A DNA stretch of 64,000 nt, from contig NZ_CP047023.1 of NCBI RefSeq assembly GCF_009796765.1, positions 2,959,501 to 3,023,500 on the forward strand, in the 5' to 3' direction. The translations under genes and the position numbers were made by a program. Within the stretch, counting starts at the first letter, position 1. Every line of letters starts with the position of its first letter. This DNA comes from Paraglaciecola sp. L3A3. GTDB taxonomy: Bacteria > Pseudomonadota > Gammaproteobacteria > Enterobacterales > Alteromonadaceae. Below are positions 44,888 to 53,499 of this stretch, piece after piece. The notes beneath the pieces were generated by a model. That model saw only the letters and a list, made by a program, of their open reading frames with translations. It made no database searches and was not told the origin of the DNA.

Positions 44888-47602
44888 ATGACTACTACTG
44901 TTGATATAAAAGAAGTAGGAACATTAATAAATTTGTTTACACAGCCAGTTATGGTGGTAGATGAGACTTCTGCTTTTGTCTTAGCTAATCATGCTTTTAA
45001 TCAATCATCTGAGTTAGTCGCCAATACCGAGCTTTTGTTAGAGCATATTTACCCCCTAGTATCCGCACAACAAAGCCAAACCTATTGTTATTTGGGGATG
45101 CAAGAAAAAGTGCTGGATGTCATGCCAATGACACAAAATTTAAAGCTAATTAAAATTTCGAATAATAAATCTGACTTAGCCAAACGTTATAACAATATTC
45201 TCAGTGCCATCGACCAAATGTCTGATGCCGTTTTAATATGTGACAAACAGGGTCGTATTGATTTAGTAAATGAACAATTCCAAAACACATTTCCGGTTTC
45301 AGAGATTAATCACGGCGAAAAACAGAATGTTTTATCATTGTTACTCAAAGTATTACCTCTGATATACCCACAACAAGAAAAGCAACAGTTACTTATATAT
45401 AGATACTTACGCTTCAAAATTTATAAACAAGAAGAATGCGAATTTACCTTTTCATTAAATAACCAACAGTACTTCCAATATCGCGATAACATTACATTCA
45501 GTGGTGAACGCATAGCCTTGTTGATTGATGAGTCTCCTTTTAAAGCTCTCACCGATCAACTACAAGTTGCTTTTCAAGAAGCCAATAAGTTAAGTACCGC
45601 AAAAAGTACTTTTATGGCCGCCATGAGTCACGAAGTCAGAACCCCGCTTAATGCCCTTATTGGTTTATTAGATTTAAGTGCTTTAGAGCCTACATTACAA
45701 TCTCATGAATATATAATACGTATGCAAAAAAGTGCACGTGCATTATTAGAATTGGTCAATGATGTTTTAGATTTCAGCAAATTAGATGTGAACAAACTAG
45801 AGCTAAATAAAAGCCATTTCAACTTAAGAACACTCTGTGAAGATCTATTCGAAAAATTTTCTGGGCATGCTAAAAATAAAAATATAACGCTTATGTTATT
45901 TGTCGATCCTAATCTACCTCAAGAGATTTATACAGATCCCGTGAGGTTAGAGCAAATCCTCTCTAATTTAGTCAGTAATGGGTTAAAGTTTAATAACAGT
46001 TTACATCCAGAACTCAGGTTACTCGTATCTCTTGATCAATTAACAGGCTATATCAATTTTGTAGTATCCGATAACGGAATAGGTATTTCTGACATTGAAA
46101 AGTCACATATTTTCGATACGTTTTCTCAAGCCAATTCTAATATACATAAACACTTTGGCGGGACTGGCTTAGGACTAAGTATATGTCGAAAAATTTGTCA
46201 GCTTTTGCAAGGTGATATTTATGTAGAAAGTCAGTTAGGGCTGGGCTCAACATTTACCGTTCAATTACCAATCGAAAGCAATAATGAACCTGAAATAGCT
46301 GAAATAAATACCAAGATATTTAATCACTTACTTATTTCAACAAATGACCCCTATTTCTATCAAATGATGTTGCTGTATGCACCTATCTTAGGCTTTGATA
46401 TCAAATATTATGAAAAATTACCCGAACAAATACAAAGCACAGAAGTTATATTTATAAACATTCGATATACGCATACCTATTCTCCGCCGAACAGTTACCC
46501 ACTACAACAAACAATTTATCTAGATGATTGTCCTATCGAACATAAACAAAATGATCCTCAAATTATTTGTTCCACACCAATTTATTTGAGTGAACTATTG
46601 GCGGCTCTTAGTCACGACAATAATATTCCAGCGAATACAGTTACCCCACTGAACACAACAATATTTACGCCCAAATCATTAATAAATGCTTTGGTAGTAG
46701 AAGATAACCAAGACAATATATATGTCCTGAAAAAACAATTTGAAACAGTCAAAGTTGAAGTGAGTTTTGCTACATCCCCTGAAGAAGCAATTATTTTTTT
46801 TGAACAAGAGATGTTTAACTTGGTAATAAGCGACTATCAAATGCCCGTATTATCAGGAGCACAATTGATATCAATTTTGCGAGAAATAGAACAGGTTGAA
46901 CAAAGGCCTAAATGCAAAATGTTCATTCTCACAGCAGATAAAAGTGAACAATGCCAGCAAGAGCTGGCAGACGTTACGGTAGATAAAATATTAATTAAAC
47001 CGCTCGAAATCCCTATGTTAATAGAGCTGATCAAAGATATTGATATTCACCTACAGACATCTAATGATAAACAAAATAACTCAACCCCCAATCTTGATTA
47101 TTCAACCAACCGACCAGCTAATTCTACTTTTACAGAGCAAGATCCATCTAGTGAAAAGGATCGGTTAGCAGATGATCTATTAGAAGATGATTCATTAGAA
47201 GATTATCTTTTCATAGATGAACAACTTAATCATTCGCCGCCGCAACAGCATTCAATAATGGATATTAACAGGTTTTATCAAATTGTCGGTTCAATCAGTC
47301 AACAAGATACAATAGATTACCTTGTAGGGTATTCAAAACACCTGGCTGATACGACAAATAATATGCAACAGGCTGTAGAATCTAAAAATTGGCAAGCACT
47401 CAAAAAGCTAGCCCATAGCTTACAAAGCACGGCAAAGATTGTTGGCGCGGATCTATTAAGTGCTGAATGTGAATTACTTGAAAATCATAATTCTAATTCT
47501 AATTCTGAACAAGAAACTATAAAAATTTGGAACCAAACAGAGAAAAATATTAATTTGTTGCTAACTCACTTATGCGAATACTGTACTAATGAAACAAACT
47601 AG
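44888..47602 (+). CDS. Hybrid histidine kinase with REC and Hpt domains
   Basis: A 904-residue cytoplasmic sensor with no transmembrane segment. PAS-like regions (about 10-70 and 100-215) are followed by HisKA with phospho-His247 in AAMSHEVRTPLN, then HATPase_c with NLVSNGLKF and GGTGLGLSICRK (to about 465). A degenerate receiver follows (about 475-580), then an active receiver with phospho-Asp about 648 (VISDYQMP), a low-complexity acidic linker, and a C-terminal Hpt with His about 842 (LAHSLQSTAKIVGA). This is a complete internal phosphorelay. It overlaps the response regulator gene by 14 bases, so that protein is the probable partner. Confidence 0.93.
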   Translation: MTTTVDIKEVGTLINLFTQPVMVVDETSAFVLANHAFNQSSELVANTELLLEHIYPLVSAQQSQTYCYLGMQEKVLDVMPMTQNLKLIKISNNKSDLAKRYNNILSAIDQMSDAVLICDKQGRIDLVNEQFQNTFPVSEINHGEKQNVLSLLLKVLPLIYPQQEKQQLLIYRYLRFKIYKQEECEFTFSLNNQQYFQYRDNITFSGERIALLIDESPFKALTDQLQVAFQEANKLSTAKSTFMAAMSHEVRTPLNALIGLLDLSALEPTLQSHEYIIRMQKSARALLELVNDVLDFSKLDVNKLELNKSHFNLRTLCEDLFEKFSGHAKNKNITLMLFVDPNLPQEIYTDPVRLEQILSNLVSNGLKFNNSLHPELRLLVSLDQLTGYINFVVSDNGIGISDIEKSHIFDTFSQANSNIHKHFGGTGLGLSICRKICQLLQGDIYVESQLGLGSTFTVQLPIESNNEPEIAEINTKIFNHLLISTNDPYFYQMMLLYAPILGFDIKYYEKLPEQIQSTEVIFINIRYTHTYSPPNSYPLQQTIYLDDCPIEHKQNDPQIICSTPIYLSELLAALSHDNNIPANTVTPLNTTIFTPKSLINALVVEDNQDNIYVLKKQFETVKVEVSFATSPEEAIIFFEQEMFNLVISDYQMPVLSGAQLISILREIEQVEQRPKCKMFILTADKSEQCQQELADVTVDKILIKPLEIPMLIELIKDIDIHLQTSNDKQNNSTPNLDYSTNRPANSTFTEQDPSSEKDRLADDLLEDDSLEDYLFIDEQLNHSPPQQHSIMDINRFYQIVGSISQQDTIDYLVGYSKHLADTTNNMQQAVESKNWQALKKLAHSLQSTAKIVGADLLSAECELLENHNSNSNSEQETIKIWNQTEKNINLLLTHLCEYCTNETN

Positions 47603-48797
47603 TGAAAGCCATATAGTGCTATATATTACTCATCCAGAAAGCGACGAGTTAGTATTAAATGTGCTCAAAAAGCACTATGCAAAATTGACAATATGTACAA
47701 ACTTAAAAGATTTATGTCTGCTGCTTATTGATCTAAAACCTAAGGTTTTATTGATGACAGGAGAATCATTAGAAAACAGCATTTATCCCTATTACCGGGC
47801 ACTCGAAGCAACCAAAAAACGAGAAAAATGTGAGCATAAAATAGTCAGCTTAATTCCAAGACAGTGTGAAGAAGAAGCCTACCAAGCATACAGCGCCAAT
47901 ATCATTGATGACTACTTAGTTGCACGGCCAGTTTACGAGCTACACCGTATAGTACTAATATGTAAACATTTACTAAACGAATTAGGGGTGGATATAAACA
48001 GCGACTCCCTGACATTAAATAAACAACTACAGAAAATTGAGTCACTTAAAGAACCAACAAAACAGTCCGTGAAAAATCGATTAACACTTATCGAACAAAA
48101 TAAGCAAGCGTTGGAATTGAAGTTAGTCAATATTGATAATGAGCTTGACGAGGCCATTAAGAAAGCCGCTAACAAAGAAACAATCAGATTAAATATTTCT
48201 ACAATACAACAAACATTGTCACTTATCCGTTCAGACAAAATGCGCTTAGATTTATTGAGAATTCAAGAAAAAACGATAACCCTGTTAGAGCAATTTATTT
48301 TGCCGAACAGCACGGAAACTACTGATGAAAACAAAAACGATGACAACAATACTGGCGCCAATGAATATCAGTTTAATCGACTCTACCAACAAGATTTAGA
48401 TCCAGAAGAGTTAATTAAACAAGCCGGTAATATCCCACAAATACTACTTATCGAAGACGACATAATAAGTATGCAACTAACAAAAATGTTGCTCAACAAC
48501 TACAACGTAAACATTGAAACCGTTAATAATGGTAGACAAGCTATCGCCATTCTAGAAGAAAAGAAATTTAACTTTGTGTTACTCGACATTAATTTGCCTG
48601 ATACCAATGGGATCTACATTGTGGATCAAATAACCAATAAAAAAGGCATGAATATGGACACACCATTTGTCATTTTGTCAGGCAACAAAAATAAATCAAT
48701 AGTTTCAAAAGCGATAGAACGCGGTGCCACGGGATATTTACTTAAACCTTTACATAAACCAACCGCAGATAAACTAATTAAAAAGTTTATCAAGTAA
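47589..48797 (+). CDS. Response regulator with degenerate and active receiver domains
   Basis: A 402-residue protein with no DNA-binding domain. The N-terminal receiver-like domain (about 5-130) lacks the phospho-acceptor: the usual VLLD reads VLLM. A helical, coiled-coil-like section (about 140-250) and a short acidic linker follow. The C-terminal receiver (about 278-402) is intact, with acidic pair EDD, phospho-Asp333 in FVLLDINLPD and the conserved Lys in LLKPLH. The output is therefore likely protein-protein contact. It overlaps the hybrid kinase by 14 bases. The targets are unknown; the adjacent EAL-HDOD protein is one candidate. Confidence 0.88.
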   Translation: MKQTSESHIVLYITHPESDELVLNVLKKHYAKLTICTNLKDLCLLLIDLKPKVLLMTGESLENSIYPYYRALEATKKREKCEHKIVSLIPRQCEEEAYQAYSANIIDDYLVARPVYELHRIVLICKHLLNELGVDINSDSLTLNKQLQKIESLKEPTKQSVKNRLTLIEQNKQALELKLVNIDNELDEAIKKAANKETIRLNISTIQQTLSLIRSDKMRLDLLRIQEKTITLLEQFILPNSTETTDENKNDDNNTGANEYQFNRLYQQDLDPEELIKQAGNIPQILLIEDDIISMQLTKMLLNNYNVNIETVNNGRQAIAILEEKKFNFVLLDINLPDTNGIYIVDQITNKKGMNMDTPFVILSGNKNKSIVSKAIERGATGYLLKPLHKPTADKLIKKFIK

Positions 48798-48838
48798 CTC
48801 AAATTCAACCTGCCCTGAAAAAGAATATTTAAATTAAC

Positions 48839-48868
48839 TGATCGCTATTTCCTTATCTCTCGTATTGC
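48839..48868 (+). promoter_or_regulatory. ECF-type promoter of the sigma/chrR operon
   Basis: TGATC (48839-48843), then 19 bases, then TATTG (48863-48867). The spacing and the TGATC -35 match promoters of the RpoE/ChrR (ECF11) sigma factors, which read TGATC plus a TA-type -10. An identical layout occurs at 50239. Autoregulation of the sigma gene is inferred. Confidence 0.75.
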
Positions 48869-48897
48869 TAGTCAAAGAGTTTGATGGGAAGATTAAA

Positions 48898-49527
48898 ATG
48901 TTATCAAGTCAATTCGGGACGTCGCAAATAGTGATGACAGCACCCAGTAAACCCCAAGAGCCAAATACTCAGCATCAAGAGTTGTGTACTTGGCTACAAG
49001 CAGTAGCAGTAAAGCGAGACAAGCAATCATTTAGTCAATTATTTAAGTGGTTTGCCCCTCGCATTAAACAATTTGGCATCAAACAGTTTAATAACGAAGC
49101 ACAAGCTCTAGAGCTAGTACAAGAAACCATGACCAATATTTGGCGCAAATCCCATCTATATAATAAAGATAGAGGTGCTCCAACTACTTGGATGTATTCG
49201 ATCATGCGGAATATGAGTTTTGACATGTTACGAAAAATTCAAACTCAACGCACCGAAACCATAAGTGATGATATTTGGCCAATAGACAACGCATTGGCAA
49301 CAGATGATTTGGAGCAGTATGAAGATCATTTACAAAATAAAAACATCATCATGATGCTTGATCAGTTACCAGAAAATCAACGTCAAGTTGTGTTTGGCCT
49401 GTATTTTCAACAAGCAACACAAGAGCAATTAGCCCAGCAACTTAACCTTCCAGTAGGCACGGTAAAGTCTAGGCTCAGACTTGCACTAAACAAATTACGT
49501 CAACAATTGGGAGAATCTAATGATTAA
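48898..49527 (+). CDS. ECF RNA polymerase sigma factor, RpoE/ChrR (ECF11) type
   Basis: An alternative sigma factor. Sigma-2 (about 40-110) includes AQALELVQETMTNIWRK and the DNA-melting stretch APTTWMYSIMRN. Sigma-4 (about 150-200) includes LPENQRQVVFGLYF and the helix-turn-helix LPVGTVKSRLRLAL. I chose ATG at 48898 after GGGAAG; a TTG at 48865 overlaps the -10 of its own promoter and is not supported. The stop overlaps the chrR-like anti-sigma gene by 8 bases. By its partner and promoters this belongs to the sigma group that answers singlet oxygen in Rhodobacter sphaeroides. Confidence 0.9.
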   Translation: MLSSQFGTSQIVMTAPSKPQEPNTQHQELCTWLQAVAVKRDKQSFSQLFKWFAPRIKQFGIKQFNNEAQALELVQETMTNIWRKSHLYNKDRGAPTTWMYSIMRNMSFDMLRKIQTQRTETISDDIWPIDNALATDDLEQYEDHLQNKNIIMMLDQLPENQRQVVFGLYFQQATQEQLAQQLNLPVGTVKSRLRLALNKLRQQLGESND

Positions 49528-50167
49528 ACATCATCCAAATCCATCATTGTTATTAGCTTTCACCCAAGGACAATTAGCAGCATCCCTTTCTATTGCTATA
49601 TCAACACATATGGATCATTGTCAAACTTGCCGCCATCAAGTTTTAGCCTTACAAGAAACATCTGCCCAGTGTTTAGATATTGATAACGCAGAACTAGAAG
49701 AATGGGATAACGATGAAATGATTGCTGCCATCACAGATGATGATTTTGAAGTACACCCTAAACAAAGTTTGCCTATTCAGTTAAATATTAAAGGCACTGA
49801 CTACACCCTGCCCCAGGCATTACAGTCAGTCGGTCTTTCTAGTTGGTTAAAATTAGGCAAACTGGCCAGAGCACGGATTGATTTAAATGAAGGTGAAGTT
49901 CATACCAATTTATTACATATTGAAAAAGGCGGCACTATTCCTTTACACACTCATAAAGGCTTTGAACTAACAGTCTTATTAGCGGGTAAATTTAACGATG
50001 AGCATGGTGAATATGTACCTGGTGACTTTATTTGGTTAAATGATACAAACACCCACTCACCTACGACAGAAACTGGATGTTTGTGTCTGACTGTGGCTAA
50101 TGACTCTATGCATTTTGTGCAAGGTTTAAGTAAAGCATTAAATCCTATAGGTAAATTAATTTACTAA
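49520..50167 (+). CDS. chrR: ChrR-family zinc anti-sigma factor with cupin domain
   Basis: Holds the ECF sigma factor inactive until a signal such as singlet oxygen. The N-terminal zinc anti-sigma motif is His30-x3-Cys34-x2-Cys37, with a His at 4/5. The C-terminal cupin keeps the second zinc site: His143, His145, Glu149 and His179. These match the R. sphaeroides ChrR ligands (His141, His143, Glu147, His177) with a constant shift of two. The ligand pattern strongly supports the ChrR assignment, and conservation of both zinc sites suggests the same signal. It is followed by a terminator and a second ECF promoter. Confidence 0.92.
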   Translation: MIKHHPNPSLLLAFTQGQLAASLSIAISTHMDHCQTCRHQVLALQETSAQCLDIDNAELEEWDNDEMIAAITDDDFEVHPKQSLPIQLNIKGTDYTLPQALQSVGLSSWLKLGKLARARIDLNEGEVHTNLLHIEKGGTIPLHTHKGFELTVLLAGKFNDEHGEYVPGDFIWLNDTNTHSPTTETGCLCLTVANDSMHFVQGLSKALNPIGKLIY

Positions 50168-50187
50168 GTCCAACTATCCGATTTTAT

Positions 50188-50219
50188 AAAGCAGCAGCTA
50201 AAACTAGGGCTGCTTTTTT
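50188..50219 (+). terminator. Terminator after chrR
   Basis: AAAGCAGC (50188-50195) pairs with GCTGCTTT (50209-50216), then T residues. It separates the sigma/chrR unit from the lipid operon, which has its own promoter. Confidence 0.85.
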
Positions 50220-50238
50220 ATTTAATATTGAAAAACAT

Positions 50239-50268
50239 TGATCTAACTAATGCAACTTCACGTATTGG
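50239..50268 (+). promoter_or_regulatory. ECF-type promoter of the lipid-modification operon
   Basis: TGATC (50239-50243), 19 bases, TATTG (50263-50267), the same architecture as the promoter of the sigma gene, including CG directly before TATTG. It lies about 100 bases before the first gene of the operon. Direct control by the ECF sigma factor is inferred from the match. Confidence 0.78.
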
Positions 50269-50368
50269 GTATTAAATACTAATTAAATATTGCTTGTGAA
50301 GATTGCATGCGAAAAAAGTTAGATAATTTAACCTGATGTTTTCAATCATTAAGACCAGAGAGTAGCGA

Positions 50369-50797
50369 ATGGATACCAATAGAACTGAGGCTTTCATCCA
50401 AGTTTATCAAAGATTAAACAAGGATAATCTTTATCAACTTAAGGATATTTACCATGGTGATATACAGTTTATTGACCCTCTACATACCGTCCATGGGATG
50501 CAACAACTAGAGCAATATTTTAGCCATCTTTACGCTAATGTTGAGTCTATTGAATTCACCATTGAAGAATGTTTCGAATCCAATGACAGAGGATTTTTGT
50601 ACTGGACCATGACTTATCGTCATACATCTCTTAATGGCGGTAAACCCATAAGCGTAAAAGGACACAGTCGTCTCAAGTTCCAACAACAACTGGTCATTTT
50701 TCATCAAGATTATTTAGATACTAATGCCATGTTGTTCGAGCATATCCCTGTTATTGGAAGGTTAATTAAATATTTAAAACGTAAGGCCAGCCAATGA
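50369..50797 (+). CDS. NTF2-like (SnoaL-type) protein
   Basis: A 142-residue single-domain protein of the cone-shaped NTF2-like fold. The pattern YHGDIQFIDPLHTVHGMQQLEQYF and the following strands, ending in HQDYLDTNAMLFEHIPVIG, are typical of SnoaL-type proteins that often bind small hydrophobic molecules. First gene of the ECF-controlled operon, overlapping the SDR gene by 4 bases. It may bind a lipid or oxidised product, but no catalytic role can be read. Confidence 0.8.
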   Translation: MDTNRTEAFIQVYQRLNKDNLYQLKDIYHGDIQFIDPLHTVHGMQQLEQYFSHLYANVESIEFTIEECFESNDRGFLYWTMTYRHTSLNGGKPISVKGHSRLKFQQQLVIFHQDYLDTNAMLFEHIPVIGRLIKYLKRKASQ

Positions 50798-51519
50798 ATA
50801 CAGTATTGATTACTGGCGCAACCTCTGGCATTGGCCGAGCCTTAGTCGCAACCTATGTTAATCAGGGTTATGACGTATTTGCGGCCGGACGTAACCCAAC
50901 AAAACTAGCTGAATTAAAAGCTGATTTTGCCGCCATCACCCCACTACAATTTGACGTGAGTGATCTGCAACAAGTGTTAGTTGTGGCAAATGATTTACCG
51001 CCCATAAACCAGCTTATTTTAAATGCTGGCAACTGCGAATACATGGATACGGTTTATCCTTTTGATAGTGAATTATTCGAACGTGTGATCCGCACAAACT
51101 TACTGTCTGTGGGCTATTGTTTACAAGCATTTTTACCTAAACTTGGTTCAGGCTCACAGCTAGGTATAGTCAGTTCCAGTGTCACTTACTTAGCTTTTAC
51201 TCAAGCACAAGCTTATGGTGCATCAAAAGCAGGATTAAATTATCTAGCCAGAAGTCTGAGCGTAGACTTAGCTGACAAAAAGATAGGGGTTAGTCTTATT
51301 CAACCTGGTTTTGTAGAAACCCCATTAACCGATAAAAACACCTTCGACATGCCAGCTAAAGTCACAGCTAAATTTGCTGCAGAGACTATTTTTAAAGGCA
51401 TGCAAGCTAAAAAATTAACGATTCGATTTCCTACATTATTTATCGCAACCCTCAGACTAATGTCTTTATTACCTTTTTCTTGGTGGCGAAAAATTGCAAT
51501 TTCTATGGTGAAAAAATGA
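50794..51519 (+). CDS. Short-chain dehydrogenase/reductase
   Basis: A 241-residue Rossmann enzyme. The cofactor motif is TGATSGIGRAL (residues 6-16), NAGNCEY replaces the usual NAG motif, and the active site is Ser plus YGASKAG (about Tyr145, Lys149). The C-terminal hydrophobic stretch (about 215-235) may touch the membrane, as fits a lipid-linked substrate. The Arg at residue 33 (AAGRNPTK) suggests NADP(H). It overlaps its neighbours at both ends by 4 bases. Confidence 0.9.
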   Translation: MNTVLITGATSGIGRALVATYVNQGYDVFAAGRNPTKLAELKADFAAITPLQFDVSDLQQVLVVANDLPPINQLILNAGNCEYMDTVYPFDSELFERVIRTNLLSVGYCLQAFLPKLGSGSQLGIVSSSVTYLAFTQAQAYGASKAGLNYLARSLSVDLADKKIGVSLIQPGFVETPLTDKNTFDMPAKVTAKFAAETIFKGMQAKKLTIRFPTLFIATLRLMSLLPFSWWRKIAISMVKK

Positions 51520-52769
51520 AAAACATAGCCATCATTGGTTCTGGCATATCGGGGCTGACTGCTGCGTATTTACTCAGCAAAAAGCATCAAGTCACGGTAT
51601 ATGAAAAAAATAACTACATTGGCGGCCATACCGCTACAGTTGATATCAAAGTAGCAAAACAAAACTACCCTATCGATACTGGATTTATTGTATTTAATGA
51701 CAAAACCTACCCGCGATTTTTAACCTTATTATCGCAACTTGGGATTCAGCCCCAAGAAACAGAAATGAGTTTTAGCGTTAAAAATCAAAACACAGGTTTA
51801 GAATATAACGGTCATAGTTTAACCACCCTTTTTGCGCAAAAACGTAATTTGCTAAACCTCAAATTTTGGCGATTAATTGCTAATATTTTACGCTTTAATA
51901 AACACTGCAAAAAACTATATGCAGAACAAAACATTCCTCAAGATCTCACCTTAGGTGAGTTTTTAGATAACGAAGGATTTAGTGATTATTTCTGCCAAAA
52001 TTATATTCTACCTATGGGTGCAGCCATTTGGTCTACTAGTTTAAATGAGATGCGCCAATTCGAATTAAACTTTTTTATTCGCTTTTTCCATCACCATGGA
52101 TTATTAAATGTCAGTGACCGTCCTCAGTGGTATGTAGTACCAGGAGGCTCCAGAGAGTACATCACGCCACTGATTAAAAACTTTAAACAAAACATTATGT
52201 TAAATGCCGATATAGATAAAGTGACTCGTCAAGCGGATAAAGTCACAGTGCATTATGCAAATGGAGCCACCACTGATTTTGATGAAGTGGTGTTTGCTTG
52301 TCACTCAGATCAAGCTCTGGCTCTATTAGCTGATGCGACTGAACAAGAAAAACATGTACTAAGTAATATTCACTACAAAAAAAATGAAGTGGTGCTACAT
52401 AGAGATATTGCTTTATTGCCAAAACGTCAAGCCGCATGGGCCAGTTGGAATTACCAACTGAATGGCGATTATGACCGCCAGGCAAGCGTCACCTACAATA
52501 TGAATATTTTGCAAGGTCTGCAGTCAGAACACACATTTTGCGTAACATTAAATCAATCAGAACAAATTGATCCACAGCTTATTATCCAAAAATTTAGTTA
52601 TGCTCATCCAGTATTCAACCAAGCCTGTATGACAGCACAACAACAAAGAAATACTATTTGTGGCATCAATCGTACACATTTTGTGGGCGCTTATTGGTAC
52701 AACGGTTTTCACGAAGACGGGGTAAGAAGTGCTACCGATATTGGTCAACGCTTTGGCGTTGAACTATGA
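51516..52769 (+). CDS. FAD-dependent oxidoreductase, amine-oxidase-like
   Basis: A 417-residue flavoprotein with dinucleotide motif IIGSGISGLTAAYLLSKKH and the downstream YEKNNYIGGHTATVD. It belongs to the NAD(P)/FAD-binding, amine-oxidase/desaturase-like group that accompanies DUF1365 and Cfa-type genes in many proteobacteria. The start is ATG at 51516, overlapping the SDR stop as ATGA; a longer frame from 51480 is not supported. It could oxidise or desaturate a phospholipid acyl chain. That is inference from context. Confidence 0.85.
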   Translation: MKNIAIIGSGISGLTAAYLLSKKHQVTVYEKNNYIGGHTATVDIKVAKQNYPIDTGFIVFNDKTYPRFLTLLSQLGIQPQETEMSFSVKNQNTGLEYNGHSLTTLFAQKRNLLNLKFWRLIANILRFNKHCKKLYAEQNIPQDLTLGEFLDNEGFSDYFCQNYILPMGAAIWSTSLNEMRQFELNFFIRFFHHHGLLNVSDRPQWYVVPGGSREYITPLIKNFKQNIMLNADIDKVTRQADKVTVHYANGATTDFDEVVFACHSDQALALLADATEQEKHVLSNIHYKKNEVVLHRDIALLPKRQAAWASWNYQLNGDYDRQASVTYNMNILQGLQSEHTFCVTLNQSEQIDPQLIIQKFSYAHPVFNQACMTAQQQRNTICGINRTHFVGAYWYNGFHEDGVRSATDIGQRFGVEL

Positions 52770-53491
52770 CCTTAAACAGTGGCATTTATGAAGGCCAAGT
52801 TCGCCATAGACGATTTAAACATGCTCAGCATAGTTTCAGCTACTCTTTATACATGCTGGCCATTGATTTAGATGAATTACCTGAACTAAATAAACAATCG
52901 TGTTTATTTGGAGAAAAATGGTATCACCCCATACGTTTTCAGCAAAAAGATTACCTAAAAAGTGAACCAGGCGAACTGCGCCAACGTATTAACAATAAAG
53001 TACATGAGCTAGGTGGAAGTTGGGATGGGCATAGAGTGTTAATGGTGGTGCAAGCTAGATGTTTTGGACTTTATTTTAGTCCTATTAATTTCTACTTTTG
53101 TTACAACCAGCAAGACCACTGTAGTTATATGTTAGCAGAGGTGAGTAATACACCTTGGAAAGAACGTCATTATTATTTAGTCAATATAGACACACCACAA
53201 CCAACAGCAAAAGTATTCCATGTATCCCCATTTATGGAAATGGATATGGATTACCACTGGCGGGTTAAAGCACCAGCAAAAAGTATGTTGGTGCATATTG
53301 AAAACCACCAAAAAAACAAAGTATTCGATGCCACATTAACCATGAAAAAACAGTCAATCACAGCCACTAATTTGTTGGCTACGATTAGCAGTACACCAAT
53401 GATGACCTTAAAAATTGTGTTAACGATTTATTGGCAAGCATTAAAGCTATTTATTAAAAAAGTGCCTTTTGTAGCACACCCAGAACGCTGA
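52766..53491 (+). CDS. DUF1365 family protein
   Basis: A 241-residue protein of a family with no settled function. Recognisable features are the start GIYEGQVRHRRF, FGLYFSPINFYFCY, and EVSNTPWKERHYY. No transmembrane segment is clear, though a hydrophobic patch lies near the C-terminus. It is translationally coupled to the flavin oxidoreductase (4-base overlap) and lies 8 bases before the Cfa-type gene. Members are almost always next to these two genes, which suggests one pathway. Confidence 0.9.
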   Translation: MTLNSGIYEGQVRHRRFKHAQHSFSYSLYMLAIDLDELPELNKQSCLFGEKWYHPIRFQQKDYLKSEPGELRQRINNKVHELGGSWDGHRVLMVVQARCFGLYFSPINFYFCYNQQDHCSYMLAEVSNTPWKERHYYLVNIDTPQPTAKVFHVSPFMEMDMDYHWRVKAPAKSMLVHIENHQKNKVFDATLTMKKQSITATNLLATISSTPMMTLKIVLTIYWQALKLFIKKVPFVAHPER

Positions 53492-53499
53492 GGTAAATA

